DNA of 48,090 nt from Bacteroidales bacterium (GTDB lineage: Bacteria > Bacteroidota > Bacteroidia > Bacteroidales > JAADJA01): contig JAUVJI010000012.1 of NCBI GenBank assembly GCA_030596605.1, forward strand, positions 1-48,090, written 5' to 3'. Position 1 is the stretch's first letter, and each line of letters opens with the position of its first letter. Both the position numbers and the translations under genes were made by a program. This document shows, piece after piece, positions 25,389 to 34,759 of the stretch. The notes below the pieces were generated by a model. It searched no databases. It was not told the DNA's origin and saw only the letters and a list, made by a program, of their open reading frames with translations.

Positions 25389-27845
25389 TTATTTAATACT
25401 TATAGAATTTTTCACTTTCTCTTTCAGCAAAGCATAATCCACCACCTCGATCATCTGGTCGACATAATGGAAATTTAAACCGCTGCGATAATTTTCCTTG
25501 ATATCTTCAACATCCTTTTTGTTTTCGATTGACAGGATAATATCATTGATCTTTGCCCGTTTGGCTGCAAGTATTTTCTCTTTAACACCACCCACAGGCA
25601 ATACTTTTCCTCTTAAAGTAATTTCGCCTGTCATTGCTATTTTCGATCTGATTTTTCGTTGTGTAAATGCTGATGCAAGAGCTGTAATCATGGTGATTCC
25701 TGCAGAGGGTCCATCCTTAGGCGTTGCCCCTTCAGGGACATGAATATGAACATTCCACTTCTGAAAAACCTCCGGGTCAATACCAAGAAATTCAGCATGG
25801 GATTTAAGGTATTCCAGTGCTATTGTTGCCGATTCTTTCATTACATCCCCAAGGTTACCGGTAAGTGTAAGTGTACCCTTACCCCTGCTGAGACTGGCTT
25901 CCACAAACAATATCTCCCCTCCTACCGTTGTCCATGCCAAACCGGTTACAACACCTGCAACATCATTTGACAGGCCTTTTTCTTTTTGAAAACGTGGTAT
26001 CCCTAAAGTTTTCTGCAAATCGTCCGGAGATAATTTCTTATTGTATTCCAATCCTTCTACAATAAACTTTACATTCTTCCGGATAATTGTTGCAATATTT
26101 TTTTCGAGTGTCCGCACACCGGCCTCACGTGTATAGTCGCTAACGATTTTCTCGATAATTCCTTTGCTAAATTGCAACTGGCTTCGCTTAACACCATGCT
26201 CCTTAAATTGTTTCGGAATAAGGTGCCTTTTGGCAATTTCCACTTTTTCCTCCATCAGGTAACCACTGATATCGATCACTTCCATCCTGTCAATAAGGGC
26301 AGGGTGAATCGTACTTAAGGTATTTGCCGTAGCAATAAACATTACTTTCGACAGGTCATATTCCACCTCCAGATAGTTATCGTGAAATGTAATATTTTGC
26401 TCGGGATCAAGGATCTCAAGTAAAGCAGCCTGCGGATCACCACTCACATTCGCACCCAAAACTTTATCCACCTCATCCAATACAAAAACCGGATTAGACG
26501 ATTTAACTTTTTTAAGATTTTGAATGATCCGGCCAGGTAAAGCGCCAATATATGTTTTTCTGTGTCCGCGTAATTCGGCTTCATCTCTTAAACCACCCAA
26601 TGACATCCGGATATATTTCCTGTCAAGTGCCCTGGCAACGGATTTTCCCAAAGAAGTCTTGCCCACGCCAGGAGGGCCTACAAGGCACAATATGGGCGCT
26701 TTTAGGTCATTTTTCAACTTAATTACAGCAAGGTGCTCTACAATCCTTTCTTTTACCTTTTCAAGGCCAAAGTGATCCTCATCCAGAATTTTTTCAGCTC
26801 TCCTTAAATCAAAATTATCTTTGGTATACTCATTCCAGGGTAGGTCTACTAAAAATTCCAGGTAGTTTAATTGCACCGAATAATCTGCTGCTTGCGTATT
26901 CATGCGTTGCAGTTTGGCCAGCTCTTTTTCAAAAGTCTCCTTAACATTTTCCGACCATTTCTTTTCAGCAGCTTTAAACTTCAGGTCATTTATATCCTGA
27001 GTACCGGGAGCATCTCCCAACTCTTCCTGTATGGTTTTCATTTGCTGGTGCAGGAAATAATCGCGCTGTTGTTTGTCAAGATCAACTTTGACCTTATTTT
27101 GGATCTGGTTTTTTAATTCCTGCATTTGAAGCTCTTTAGTAAGAGCTGTTAAGACTTTCTGCGCACGTTCATGAAAATCGGAAATTTCAAGCAACTTCTG
27201 CTTATCAATAATATCAATATTGAGGTTGGAAGAAATAAAATTTACGAGAAAAACAGGGCTTTCAATATTTTTTATTGCAAATGCTGCATCAGAAGGAATA
27301 TTTGGGGATTGTTTGATGATCTGAATGGAAAGATCTTTCAACGAGGCAATAAGCGCTTTGAATTTTTTATCCTGTACCAAATTTTCAATCTTATCATATT
27401 CGTCAACCTTAGCTATAAAATATGGATCTGACTGGACAAGTTCAATTAATTGAAATCGCTTTTTACCCTGGATAATAACCGTTGTATTTCCATCGGGCAT
27501 TTGAAGTATTTTAATGATATTGGCAACCGTACCTATTCTGTTAAGATCTTCTAAAGTTGGTTCTTCAATATCAGCATCTTTCTGTGCTACAACACCAATC
27601 AGTTTTTTGCCGGCATAAGCATCTTTGATCAGTTTGATTGATTTATCCCTTCCTACTGTAATCGGTATCACAACTCCCGGAAACAAAACAGTATTACGCA
27701 ATGGCAAGACCGACAATTTCTTTGGTAATTTTTCGGCTTTGATCAGTTCTTCATCCTCTGATGATAATAAAGGTATGAACTCTGTTTCGCTGTCAAGCAT
27801 ATCAGAGATCATAAACATATTTCTCTCGTTCAATTCCATAATCAA
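25389..27845 (-). CDS. lon: ATP-dependent protease La (Lon)
   Basis: 818 residues. An N-terminal substrate-recognition domain (about 40-240, LPLRNTVLFPGVVIPITVGR) is followed by a coiled region with DYFLHQQMKTIQEELGD. The AAA+ domain has Walker A GPPGVGKTSLGKS and Walker B PVFVLDEVDK. The C-terminal protease domain has catalytic Ser714 in PKDGPSAGIT and Lys757 in GGVKEKILAAKRA. Lon degrades misfolded and regulatory proteins in the cytoplasm. A minus-strand TAGTTTTG at 27902-27909 is a plausible -7 element. The start may be the Met at 27845 or two codons later. Confidence 0.97.
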   Translation of the reverse strand: MIMELNERNMFMISDMLDSETEFIPLLSSEDEELIKAEKLPKKLSVLPLRNTVLFPGVVIPITVGRDKSIKLIKDAYAGKKLIGVVAQKDADIEEPTLEDLNRIGTVANIIKILQMPDGNTTVIIQGKKRFQLIELVQSDPYFIAKVDEYDKIENLVQDKKFKALIASLKDLSIQIIKQSPNIPSDAAFAIKNIESPVFLVNFISSNLNIDIIDKQKLLEISDFHERAQKVLTALTKELQMQELKNQIQNKVKVDLDKQQRDYFLHQQMKTIQEELGDAPGTQDINDLKFKAAEKKWSENVKETFEKELAKLQRMNTQAADYSVQLNYLEFLVDLPWNEYTKDNFDLRRAEKILDEDHFGLEKVKERIVEHLAVIKLKNDLKAPILCLVGPPGVGKTSLGKSVARALDRKYIRMSLGGLRDEAELRGHRKTYIGALPGRIIQNLKKVKSSNPVFVLDEVDKVLGANVSGDPQAALLEILDPEQNITFHDNYLEVEYDLSKVMFIATANTLSTIHPALIDRMEVIDISGYLMEEKVEIAKRHLIPKQFKEHGVKRSQLQFSKGIIEKIVSDYTREAGVRTLEKNIATIIRKNVKFIVEGLEYNKKLSPDDLQKTLGIPRFQKEKGLSNDVAGVVTGLAWTTVGGEILFVEASLSRGKGTLTLTGNLGDVMKESATIALEYLKSHAEFLGIDPEVFQKWNVHIHVPEGATPKDGPSAGITMITALASAFTQRKIRSKIAMTGEITLRGKVLPVGGVKEKILAAKRAKINDIILSIENKKDVEDIKENYRSGLNFHYVDQMIEVVDYALLKEKVKNSISIK

Positions 27846-28005
27846 GATTAAGTCAATTTGACAGAGTAATCAGTATATTCAAAATTCACAATTATTAATT
27901 GCAAAACTATACGAAAATCAACTAACTCTGTTGCAACATATTATAATTATTAATGTGAAAATTTAAAGATAAAGACATCAAAAGGTCAATATGTGTGCCA
28001 AACAA

Positions 28006-29193
28006 TCAGAGAGTCCTGTTTGTTGCAGTTTGGTCAAATACATTAATTAAAAGCTCTTTTTCAATTTTATCAAACGCTATATCCCTACGCCGGTACATAG
28101 CTTCTGCAACCTCTAAGGCTTTTTTAATATCATAAATTTTATGGCCTGATTTACCGCCCCAGGTAAATGACGGAATAAAATTTCGTTGGAATCCAGATCC
28201 GAAAATATTAACATTAACTCCTGCAACAGTTCCTGTGTTGAACATAGTATTAATACCGGTTTTGGAATGGTCACCCATGATCAATCCGCAAAATTGAAGC
28301 CCGGTATCGGTGAATGTTTTTTGGGGATAACTCCAAAGTTTCACATGATCATATGAATTTTTAAGATTTGAAGTATTTGTATCGGCGCCCAGGTTACACC
28401 ATTCAGCTATAACCGAATTGCCAAGAAATCCATCATGTGCTTTATTACTATATCCAAAGATAACCGAATTGTTAATTTCGCCTCCCACCTTTGAATAAGG
28501 ACCAATGGTAGTCGGTCCATATATTTTCGCTGACATTTTAACCACTCCATGGTCACATATTGCAAATGGTCCCCTGATAACACTGTTTTCCATTATTTCA
28601 GCATCCTTCCCAATATAAATGGGGCCATTGGTTGCATTTAATATGGAAAATTCAATACTGGCGCCTTTTTCAATAAAAATATTTTCTTCTCCAACAACCC
28701 TGTTGGTCGAACTTAATTTCTCAGTTTTTCTTCTTTTCGTTATCAGGTCAAAGTCTCTTTTAATCGCCTCACCGTTCAAACTGAATATTTCCCAAAGATC
28801 ATTTATTTTCAAAAATTCACTTTTGGTTTCTATTTCATCAATTCCGGATATATCCATTTCACCCGACTCGTCCAGGTCTTCAGCAAGAACATGGAGAGCA
28901 ATAATGAAATCCTCGGTAACCAGGGCCTGGTTTGCTTTTAAAAAATTGATCTCGCTGATCAGCTCACTATTCGGACATACTGATCCGTTTATAAGGATGT
29001 TTTGCTTGTCCTTTACGATAGGAAATTTTGCACTTAAATAAGTTTCAGTAAGTGTGGAAGTTTTTACTTTTAAATACTTTTCCCATTTTTCTCGAATAGT
29101 GAGAATCCCAAATCTAATATCGGCCACCGGACGCAAAAAGGTTAATGGGAGCAAATTATTTCTGCTTTGGTCATCAAACAAAATGTAGTTCAT
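28006..29193 (-). CDS. GlmU-family sugar-nucleotidyltransferase / acyltransferase protein
   Basis: 395 residues. The N-terminus (MNYILFDDQSRNNLLPLTFL, then RPVADIRFGILTIREKWE) is the form seen in Bacteroidota GlmU-like proteins. The C-terminal half is a left-handed beta-helix of hexapeptide repeats (IYIGKDAEIMENSVIRGPFA, then IYGPTTIGPYSKVGGEINNS), as in UDP-GlcNAc pyrophosphorylase/acetyltransferases. It probably transfers an acyl or nucleotidyl group to a sugar phosphate for envelope synthesis. A canonical N-terminal GxGTRM nucleotide loop is absent, so nucleotidyl-transferase activity is uncertain. It lies between lon and rpmE2, each as its own minus-strand unit. Confidence 0.8.
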   Translation of the reverse strand: MNYILFDDQSRNNLLPLTFLRPVADIRFGILTIREKWEKYLKVKTSTLTETYLSAKFPIVKDKQNILINGSVCPNSELISEINFLKANQALVTEDFIIALHVLAEDLDESGEMDISGIDEIETKSEFLKINDLWEIFSLNGEAIKRDFDLITKRRKTEKLSSTNRVVGEENIFIEKGASIEFSILNATNGPIYIGKDAEIMENSVIRGPFAICDHGVVKMSAKIYGPTTIGPYSKVGGEINNSVIFGYSNKAHDGFLGNSVIAEWCNLGADTNTSNLKNSYDHVKLWSYPQKTFTDTGLQFCGLIMGDHSKTGINTMFNTGTVAGVNVNIFGSGFQRNFIPSFTWGGKSGHKIYDIKKALEVAEAMYRRRDIAFDKIEKELLINVFDQTATNRTL

Positions 29194-29292
29194 ATAGTCA
29201 AGCTGGTATTAAGATGATAAAATGTTATAAATCAAGGGACAATATTACAAAAAATAATCTCAACTAATATGTTACCCAAAATAAAAAAACGA

Positions 29293-29320
29293 AAAAAGCC
29301 CTTATTTTAAGAGTAAGGGC
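29293..29320 (-). terminator. Terminator of rpmE2
   Basis: On the minus strand GCCCTTA and TAAGGGC enclose a short A/T loop and are followed by TTTTTTC, about 30 bp after the stop codon. Confidence 0.8.
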
Positions 29321-29350
29321 CTGTTAATTTCTTTTTCAATAAATGCAGGT

Positions 29351-29617
29351 TTATTGTTTGTTCTTATCGTAATGTTTTTGATAGCGGCTTTTGAACTTAT
29401 CAACACGCCCTGCGGTATCAACAAATTTCATTTTACCTGTAAAGAATGGATGCGATGTGTGAGAAATTTCAAGCTTAATAAGCGGGTACTCGTTACCATC
29501 TTCCCATTTAATTGTCTCTTTCGATTTTGCAGTTGAACGTGTCAGGAATGCATAATCATTCGACATATCTTTAAAAACCACAAATTTGTAATCCTTCGGA
29601 TGAATATCTTTCTTCAT
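29351..29617 (-). CDS. rpmE2: 50S ribosomal protein L31, type B
   Basis: 88 residues beginning [20 protein letters not shown], with [21 protein letters not shown] near the end: the standard type B L31. It lacks the CxxC zinc pairs of the type A form. Promoter (TACTTTTG at 29644-29651 on the minus strand) and terminator are both visible, so it is a single-gene unit. Confidence 0.96.
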   Translation of the reverse strand: MKKDIHPKDYKFVVFKDMSNDYAFLTRSTAKSKETIKWEDGNEYPLIKLEISHTSHPFFTGKMKFVDTAGRVDKFKSRYQKHYDKNKQ

Positions 29618-29643
29618 TACTTTTACTTTAATTTTTGGGAGTG

Positions 29644-29651
29644 CAAAAGTA
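29644..29651 (-). promoter_or_regulatory. -7 element (TACTTTTG) of rpmE2
   Basis: On the minus strand TACTTTTG lies 26 bp before the rpmE2 ATG and fits TAnnTTTG. Confidence 0.55.
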
Positions 29652-29698
29652 CAGGTTAATAAATTAATAACAAAGGAATATTTAAAAAAATATTTACA

Positions 29699-30184
29699 CT
29701 AATTGATGAAGTAATGAAAATAAAGAATTCCAAGTAATGAAATCAATATAATTGAAAAAATTACAATGATTTGAAACCGTATTATGGACCTGCTTTTCGA
29801 CTTTCTTTCATTTTCTTCTGATATCTTTTTCAGCAAATGTCGAATCCGGATGAAGGCCGTGTCACCTTTTACTATATAATCATATGCCCCATTCCTCATT
29901 GTATCAACGGCAATGTTCACATCGTCAGACCCAGTTAAAAATATAACTTGTGTATCGGGAAAGCGACTTTTTAGTTTCTTTAAAATATCCATTCCCGTAA
30001 AATCTTTTTCAAGGAAATAGTCAAGAAGTGCAACATCCGGTTTCTTGTCAAGGTTATGCATGGCTTCTTTTCCTGTAGAATAAGATCTTATATTCTGATA
30101 ACCCATTTTTTCCAATTCCTTGTTTATCAGGTTAAGATATAACATATCGTCCTCTACAACAAATATTGTTTCTGGTCGTACCAT
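29699..30184 (-). CDS. Response regulator receiver domain with C-terminal membrane anchor
   Basis: 161 residues. Residues 5-120 form a CheY-like receiver: acidic EDD at 11-13, phospho-acceptor Asp55 in VALLDYFL, a FLTGSDD segment, and Lys in DYIVKGD. Instead of an output domain there is a basic linker (NERKSKSRSIIRFQ) and one strongly hydrophobic helix (about 138-158), then the end. The receiver would be cytoplasmic and tethered to the inner membrane. No kinase gene is adjacent, so the partner is unknown. Stand-alone receivers are common, but a single terminal membrane helix is not the usual layout. Confidence 0.85.
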   Translation of the reverse strand: MVRPETIFVVEDDMLYLNLINKELEKMGYQNIRSYSTGKEAMHNLDKKPDVALLDYFLEKDFTGMDILKKLKSRFPDTQVIFLTGSDDVNIAVDTMRNGAYDYIVKGDTAFIRIRHLLKKISEENERKSKSRSIIRFQIIVIFSIILISLLGILYFHYFIN

Positions 30185-30272
30185 TTGTTTGGTTTTTTTT
30201 GTTAAAACAATATCCCCAAATTCAATTCCATCCCTAAATCCGGGATTAATTCAGGTTCTGCTATACTTTGCA

Positions 30273-31967
30273 TTATTTTTTAATTACTCTTTTCGTTATC
30301 AATCCCTGGTGATTATCTATCCTTATAAAATAAATCCCCGACGGAATATCAGATATATCAATCACCTTATCCTCTGATGATGCATAAAAATTAAATTCTT
30401 TAATTGGTTTACCTATAATATCAAACAGCAATACCTGAATTTCTTCAGGTTCAAAGTTAATAAAATTTAAATAAACAAATTTTTCTGCCGGATTAGGATA
30501 AATATTAACAAATTTTTCTTCATTTATTTTATTGGTGGATATACCAACCGTTGTCCCATCTAAAACTGTAACTCCGGAATTATCCGGATCGAGCCAGGGT
30601 TTTAACTGAATTGTATCAGCATTTCCATTTGATTGCCAATGGTATGAGAATTTACCATAAAAATCCGGTTTCTCCGGACCCAGATTACCAAAAGATTCGC
30701 ACGCAGCGTATCCACCGGTTAAAGTTCCGATGATCCTTCCCTCTGGGTCAAATAAAGGTGAGCCTGAAGAGCCGGGTTCGGTTACACCCCAGTTGGTTAT
30801 TGTCTCTGTCCAAAATACTTTCCAATGTGCATAATTTCCACCATTAAGAAAATCATAAGTTTCAATCGGTGTGGTATATGTTGAAATCTTTTTTATATCC
30901 CCTTCGGGATGATGAATTGTAACTCCACTTGAACTTATAGCACCTGTTATGTCCCATCCATTAAAATAGGGATCATAGGCCGCTGGAATTGTGTTGTTAT
31001 TCAACAAAACGAGATAAAAATCTGATCCTGTAGATCCCCTGTCGCCACCCTGGGCAATTCTTGAGGCTCCAACAAGGGATTTTAATTCCGGCTCTACCAG
31101 TGGATCTTCACATGTTTCCGACTCATAGTCAAAATAGAAAATCCATTGGTTCAGGTCATCCTCGTCAGCATATTGATTAAAATGAAATGCACAATGATCG
31201 GCGGTTAATATATACGGAGTTAAATCCTGTTTAACGTTATTTACGAGCGACCCTGTACACCAAAATCCTGAACCGGAAACCCTTATCTGTATCCTTACAA
31301 CACCCTTTTTTTCATCTTGCCAGTTTGCTCCTTCAGGGCAGGTTGGATTTATTTCACAAAAGTCTGAACTGCCGAATCCCTTTGCAGAACCATATTGAGG
31401 AACATCCCTGTAAGCATATCCAAAATCCGAAATTTGAAAAGATGGTTTTTCTGATAAATTATCTGGCAAATTAAGCTCTAAAATAATGGCATCTCCAAGC
31501 ATCAGTTCCGTAGCAAATAATCGGCTCTTTTGGCTATTTTGAAAAGTATAGGCTCCTTTCACTTGATTTCTACCATCATCATACAAAAACAATTCAGCAC
31601 CATTAGGAAGGTAAAAATCATCAAAATACAAACTAATTGCCAAGGCTCCTTCCGATCTTAATTTAAGTCTCCAAACAAGACTTCCATCATTGAGTTTTTC
31701 CCAGGTGCCTGAATTATCCGGATTGATCTTTACCGGGATTAATTTGGCAAAGCGGCGTAGATACGAAAATTCATCATTTTCCATATCTTCCTCCATAAGT
31801 TTATTCATATCTGGAGAAGGAATTATTATTTCCCCGAAATGTTCCGAAAGATTATCATTGATAAAACTTACCGGAATACCGTCTTGACTCAGTTGAGCAT
31901 TTGAATTGTTTATATTGAAAAATATTAGAACAAAGAATAATATAAAGGTCAAATACAATTTTTTCAT
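30273..31967 (-). CDS. T9SS-secreted trypsin-like serine protease (lysyl endopeptidase type)
   Basis: 564 residues with signal peptide (MKKLYLTFILFFVLIFFNINNSNA). An N-terminal propeptide-like region precedes a chymotrypsin-fold domain (about 200-460). Its triad motifs are LTADHCAFH (His), GSDFYLVLL (Asp) and GSSGSPLFDPEGRIIGTLTGG (Ser). The combination with CTGSLVNN and several cysteines recalls Achromobacter protease I-type lysyl endopeptidases. The C-terminus is a type A T9SS sorting domain (VNIYPNPAEKFVYL...GIYFIRIDN). It is expected to be exported and to digest external protein. A minus-strand TAATTTTG at 32000-32007 may be its -7 element. Confidence 0.9.
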   Translation of the reverse strand: MKKLYLTFILFFVLIFFNINNSNAQLSQDGIPVSFINDNLSEHFGEIIIPSPDMNKLMEEDMENDEFSYLRRFAKLIPVKINPDNSGTWEKLNDGSLVWRLKLRSEGALAISLYFDDFYLPNGAELFLYDDGRNQVKGAYTFQNSQKSRLFATELMLGDAIILELNLPDNLSEKPSFQISDFGYAYRDVPQYGSAKGFGSSDFCEINPTCPEGANWQDEKKGVVRIQIRVSGSGFWCTGSLVNNVKQDLTPYILTADHCAFHFNQYADEDDLNQWIFYFDYESETCEDPLVEPELKSLVGASRIAQGGDRGSTGSDFYLVLLNNNTIPAAYDPYFNGWDITGAISSSGVTIHHPEGDIKKISTYTTPIETYDFLNGGNYAHWKVFWTETITNWGVTEPGSSGSPLFDPEGRIIGTLTGGYAACESFGNLGPEKPDFYGKFSYHWQSNGNADTIQLKPWLDPDNSGVTVLDGTTVGISTNKINEEKFVNIYPNPAEKFVYLNFINFEPEEIQVLLFDIIGKPIKEFNFYASSEDKVIDISDIPSGIYFIRIDNHQGLITKRVIKK

Positions 31968-32106
31968 TTTTAAAATATTTCTGGCGGATATGATAAGTAC
32001 AAAATTAAATTTTTTAGTTTAAAATTTACCAAATTTAACAATTATTATGTTTAGGTGTTAGAAGACTATACGAATTATAAACTATTTTGTTAACAACAAT
32101 TTATTG

Positions 32107-32114
32107 TACTTTTG
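32107..32114 (+). promoter_or_regulatory. -7 element (TACTTTTG) of prfA
   Basis: TACTTTTG lies 21 bp before the prfA ATG. A TTG start at 32112 would overlap this element, which argues for initiation at 32136. Confidence 0.6.
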
Positions 32115-32135
32115 CACCCAATTAAAAATGGTACC

Positions 32136-33209
32136 ATGTTAGAGAAATTAGAGGCTATATATCAAAGATATAAGGAAATTGAAGAGCAGATGAATGAGCC
32201 TGATGTGATGTCTGATATGAAAAAATTCATTAAGCTGAATAAAGACTACAAAGAGCTGCAGCAGGTGGTCAGTTCTTACTTAGAATATAAAAATGTTCTC
32301 GATAATATTAATTCCACAAAAGAAATATTAAAAACTGAAAAAGATGATGAGTTCAGGGAAATGGCAAAGCTTGAATTGACAGAACTGATCGGGAAAAAAG
32401 AGACTTTGGAAGAAGACATCCGAATTATGATCATACCCGCCGATCCTCAAGATAATAAAAATTCGATCATCGAGATAAGGGCAGGTACAGGGGGTGATGA
32501 AGCCAGCATTTTCGCCGGCGATTTATACAGGATGTATGTTAAGTATTGCGAAAATAAAGGCTGGAAAATGGAATTGGTTGATGAGACAGAAGGAACGGCA
32601 GGCGGATTTAAAGAAATCATTTTCGAAGTGAAAGGAAATGGTGTTTATGGCCAGATGAAATATGAATCGGGAGTACACCGTGTTCAACGGGTTCCTAAAA
32701 CAGAAACACAGGGAAGGGTGCACACATCAGCTGCCTCTGTGGTTGTATTGCCTGAAGCTGACGAATTTGATGTAGAAATCAGTCAGGCCGATATCAGAAA
32801 AGACCTTTATTGCTCATCAGGGCCTGGAGGACAATCCGTAAACACTACTTATTCTGCTGTCAGGTTAACGCATATTCCAACAGGAATTGTAGCAACCTGC
32901 CAGGATCAAAAATCCCAGCTTAAAAACTATGATAAAGCCATGTCGGTTCTTAGGACACGGATATATGAACTGGAATATCAAAAATACCTGGATGAGGTTT
33001 CATCCAAGCGTAAAACCATGGTTTCAACAGGTGACAGGTCTGCTAAGATCAGAACTTACAATTGGCCACAAGGCCGTGTAACCGACCATCGGATCAACCT
33101 TACTATGTATAACCTTCAGTCAACTATTGACGGGAATATCCAGGAGTTAATTGACCAGCTTCAATTAGCCGAAAATGCAGAAAGGCTCAAAGAAGAAATC
33201 AGCCGGTAA
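32136..33209 (+). CDS. prfA: Peptide chain release factor 1
   Basis: 357 residues from the ATG at 32136. It has the RF1 layout: an N-terminal helical domain ([18 protein letters not shown]), [19 protein letters not shown], the GGQ peptidyl-hydrolysis loop at 231-233 in [12 protein letters not shown], and the C-terminal [17 protein letters not shown] block. RF1 releases finished proteins at UAA and UAG codons. An upstream TTG would lengthen the protein by 8 residues but falls on the promoter. pyrF follows 11 bp later in the same operon. Confidence 0.97.
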   Translation: MLEKLEAIYQRYKEIEEQMNEPDVMSDMKKFIKLNKDYKELQQVVSSYLEYKNVLDNINSTKEILKTEKDDEFREMAKLELTELIGKKETLEEDIRIMIIPADPQDNKNSIIEIRAGTGGDEASIFAGDLYRMYVKYCENKGWKMELVDETEGTAGGFKEIIFEVKGNGVYGQMKYESGVHRVQRVPKTETQGRVHTSAASVVVLPEADEFDVEISQADIRKDLYCSSGPGGQSVNTTYSAVRLTHIPTGIVATCQDQKSQLKNYDKAMSVLRTRIYELEYQKYLDEVSSKRKTMVSTGDRSAKIRTYNWPQGRVTDHRINLTMYNLQSTIDGNIQELIDQLQLAENAERLKEEISR

Positions 33210-33220
33210 AATTTCGTTTT

Positions 33221-34048
33221 ATGACCAAGCAAGAACTTCTTCAGATCATCAAAAAAAAGAAATCCTTTTTATGTATTGGCCTTGATACCGATATCAACAA
33301 AATACCTCCTCATCTCAAAGAACTGGAAGATCCTGTTTTTGAATTCAATAAAAATATTATTGATCATACACACGAATTTACCCTTGCCTACAAACCAAAC
33401 ATTGCTTTTTACGAAAGCCTTGGTACCGGTGGTTGGATATCACTTGAAAAAACGATTGAATATTTAAAGAAATTTGATGTGTTTACCATTGCCGATGCCA
33501 AAAGAGGTGATATAGGAAACACTTCAAAAATGTATGCAAAAGCTTTCCTTGAAAAACTTGATTTTGATGCTATAACTGTCGCCCCATACATGGGAATTGA
33601 TTCGGTTAGTCCTTTTCTTGAATATAAAAACAAATGGGCTATTATTCTGGCATTAACTTCCAATAAGGGAGCTTTTGATTTTCAGTTTACAGAAAGCAAA
33701 ACTTCATCAAACAAACTTTTTGAAGATGTGCTAAAAAAATCACAGGATTGGGGATCTGCAGAAAATATAATGTTTGTGGTGGGAGCAACTCAGGCAGAAA
33801 TGCTGGCTGATATACGAAAGATCATTCCTGATCATTTTTTATTGGTTCCCGGAGTAGGCGCTCAGGGTGGAAGCCTGGAGGAGGTAGCCAAGTATGGAAT
33901 TAACCGACATTGCGGATTAATTGTAAATTCTTCCAGGGGGATTATTTATGCCTCAGATGGTATTGACTTCGCCGAAAAAGCCAGGGATAAAACTGTCGTA
34001 TTGCAAAAACAAATGGAGTCAATTCTATTGCAAAACAACCTGACCTGA
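33221..34048 (+). CDS. pyrF: Orotidine 5'-phosphate decarboxylase
   Basis: 275 residues, the longer (type 2) form of the enzyme. The active-site stretch [11 protein letters not shown] at 92-102 supplies Asp92, Lys94 and Asp97. The phosphate-binding end is VPGVGAQGG, with NSSRGIIYA downstream. It converts OMP to UMP, the last step of pyrimidine synthesis. It sits between prfA (11 bp upstream) and the cupin gene (1 bp downstream). Confidence 0.96.
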   Translation: MTKQELLQIIKKKKSFLCIGLDTDINKIPPHLKELEDPVFEFNKNIIDHTHEFTLAYKPNIAFYESLGTGGWISLEKTIEYLKKFDVFTIADAKRGDIGNTSKMYAKAFLEKLDFDAITVAPYMGIDSVSPFLEYKNKWAIILALTSNKGAFDFQFTESKTSSNKLFEDVLKKSQDWGSAENIMFVVGATQAEMLADIRKIIPDHFLLVPGVGAQGGSLEEVAKYGINRHCGLIVNSSRGIIYASDGIDFAEKARDKTVVLQKQMESILLQNNLT

Positions 34049-34049
34049 A

Positions 34050-34556
34050 ATGGATCGGTCAGCTGAATATTGGATAGACAAACTAAATCTGACCAGGCAT
34101 CCTGAAGGAGGTTACTTCAAAGAAGTTTACAGAGCAAAAGAGTTTATAAATAAAAAAAGCCTACCAGGCAGGTATACAAGTTTTCGATCCTTCTCCACAT
34201 CTATTTATTTCCTTCTTCAAAGTCACGAATTCTCTGCGTTTCACCGCTTAAAATCAGATGAGATTTGGCACTTTTATAAAGGCTCGCCAATTTCAATTTT
34301 TATCATCTTGCCCAATGGAAACCTTAAAAAAGTTTTATTAGGACAGAATCCGGAAAATAATGAATTCCTGCAATTTACTATTCCCAAAGGTTGCTGGTTT
34401 GCGGCCAAAGTATATTCAACTAAATCTTATGCCCTGACCGGCTGTACGGTTTCTCCGGGATTTGACTTTGATGATTTTGAATTGGGTAGTTTTGAAAAAC
34501 TTTCAAAATTGTTTCCTAACCATCTCCAATTAATAAAGCAATTTACAATCTTGTAA
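34050..34556 (+). CDS. Cupin superfamily protein (DUF985/cupin_5)
   Basis: 168 residues: YWIDKLNLTRHPEGGYFKEV at the N-terminus, STSIYFLLQSHEFSAFHRLK with DEIWHFYKG (metal or ligand site), then IPKGCWFAAKV and LTGCTVSPGFDFDDFEL. This is the cupin_5 pattern at full length. No biochemical role is established for the family to my knowledge. It starts one base after the pyrF stop and must share its transcript. Confidence 0.88.
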   Translation: MDRSAEYWIDKLNLTRHPEGGYFKEVYRAKEFINKKSLPGRYTSFRSFSTSIYFLLQSHEFSAFHRLKSDEIWHFYKGSPISIFIILPNGNLKKVLLGQNPENNEFLQFTIPKGCWFAAKVYSTKSYALTGCTVSPGFDFDDFELGSFEKLSKLFPNHLQLIKQFTIL

Positions 34557-34598
34557 ATTTTATCCAAAATCATCCAAACAGAGTTCCCTCCTACAATT

Positions 34599-34690
34599 AA
34601 AAAAGCCCTACCGAAGCAGGGCTAAAGTTCTTTTCGAACTACGGCATATAGCCTTATTGTGATAAGATTTAAAAAAGGAATTTTTAATCT
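34599..34690 (-). ncRNA. tracrRNA of the type II-C CRISPR system
   Basis: On the minus strand, starting a few bases after TATATTTG (34697-34704), lies an anti-repeat (34656-34678, CCTTTTTTAAATCTTATCACAAT). It can pair in two bulged blocks with the crRNA repeat: GTTGTG with CACAAT, and ATAAGA plus AAAAGG with TCTTAT and CCTTTT. Next come AAGGCTATATGCCGTAG, a short nexus hairpin, then AGTTCGAAAAGAACT, and a terminator (GCCCTGCTTCGGTAGGGC plus T run). Order and structure match known II-C tracrRNAs. Transcript about 92 nt, divergent from cas9. Confidence 0.85.
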
Positions 34691-34696
34691 TGCCAA

Positions 34697-34723
34697 CAAA
34701 TATATAAAATTTCTTTATATTTG
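34697..34723. promoter_or_regulatory. Divergent -7 elements for tracrRNA and cas9
   Basis: TATATTTG occurs on the minus strand at 34697-34704 (tracrRNA) and on the plus strand at 34716-34723 (cas9), 11 bp apart. The two promoters must share or compete for the intervening DNA. Confidence 0.6.
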
Positions 34724-34759
34724 AAGATATTTTATTAAACTTTTTTTGACCAAAATACA

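Noticed and set aside
32112-32135. Upstream TTG start for prfA
   Set aside because: It overlaps the TACTTTTG promoter element, and the family N-terminus begins at the ATG at 32136.
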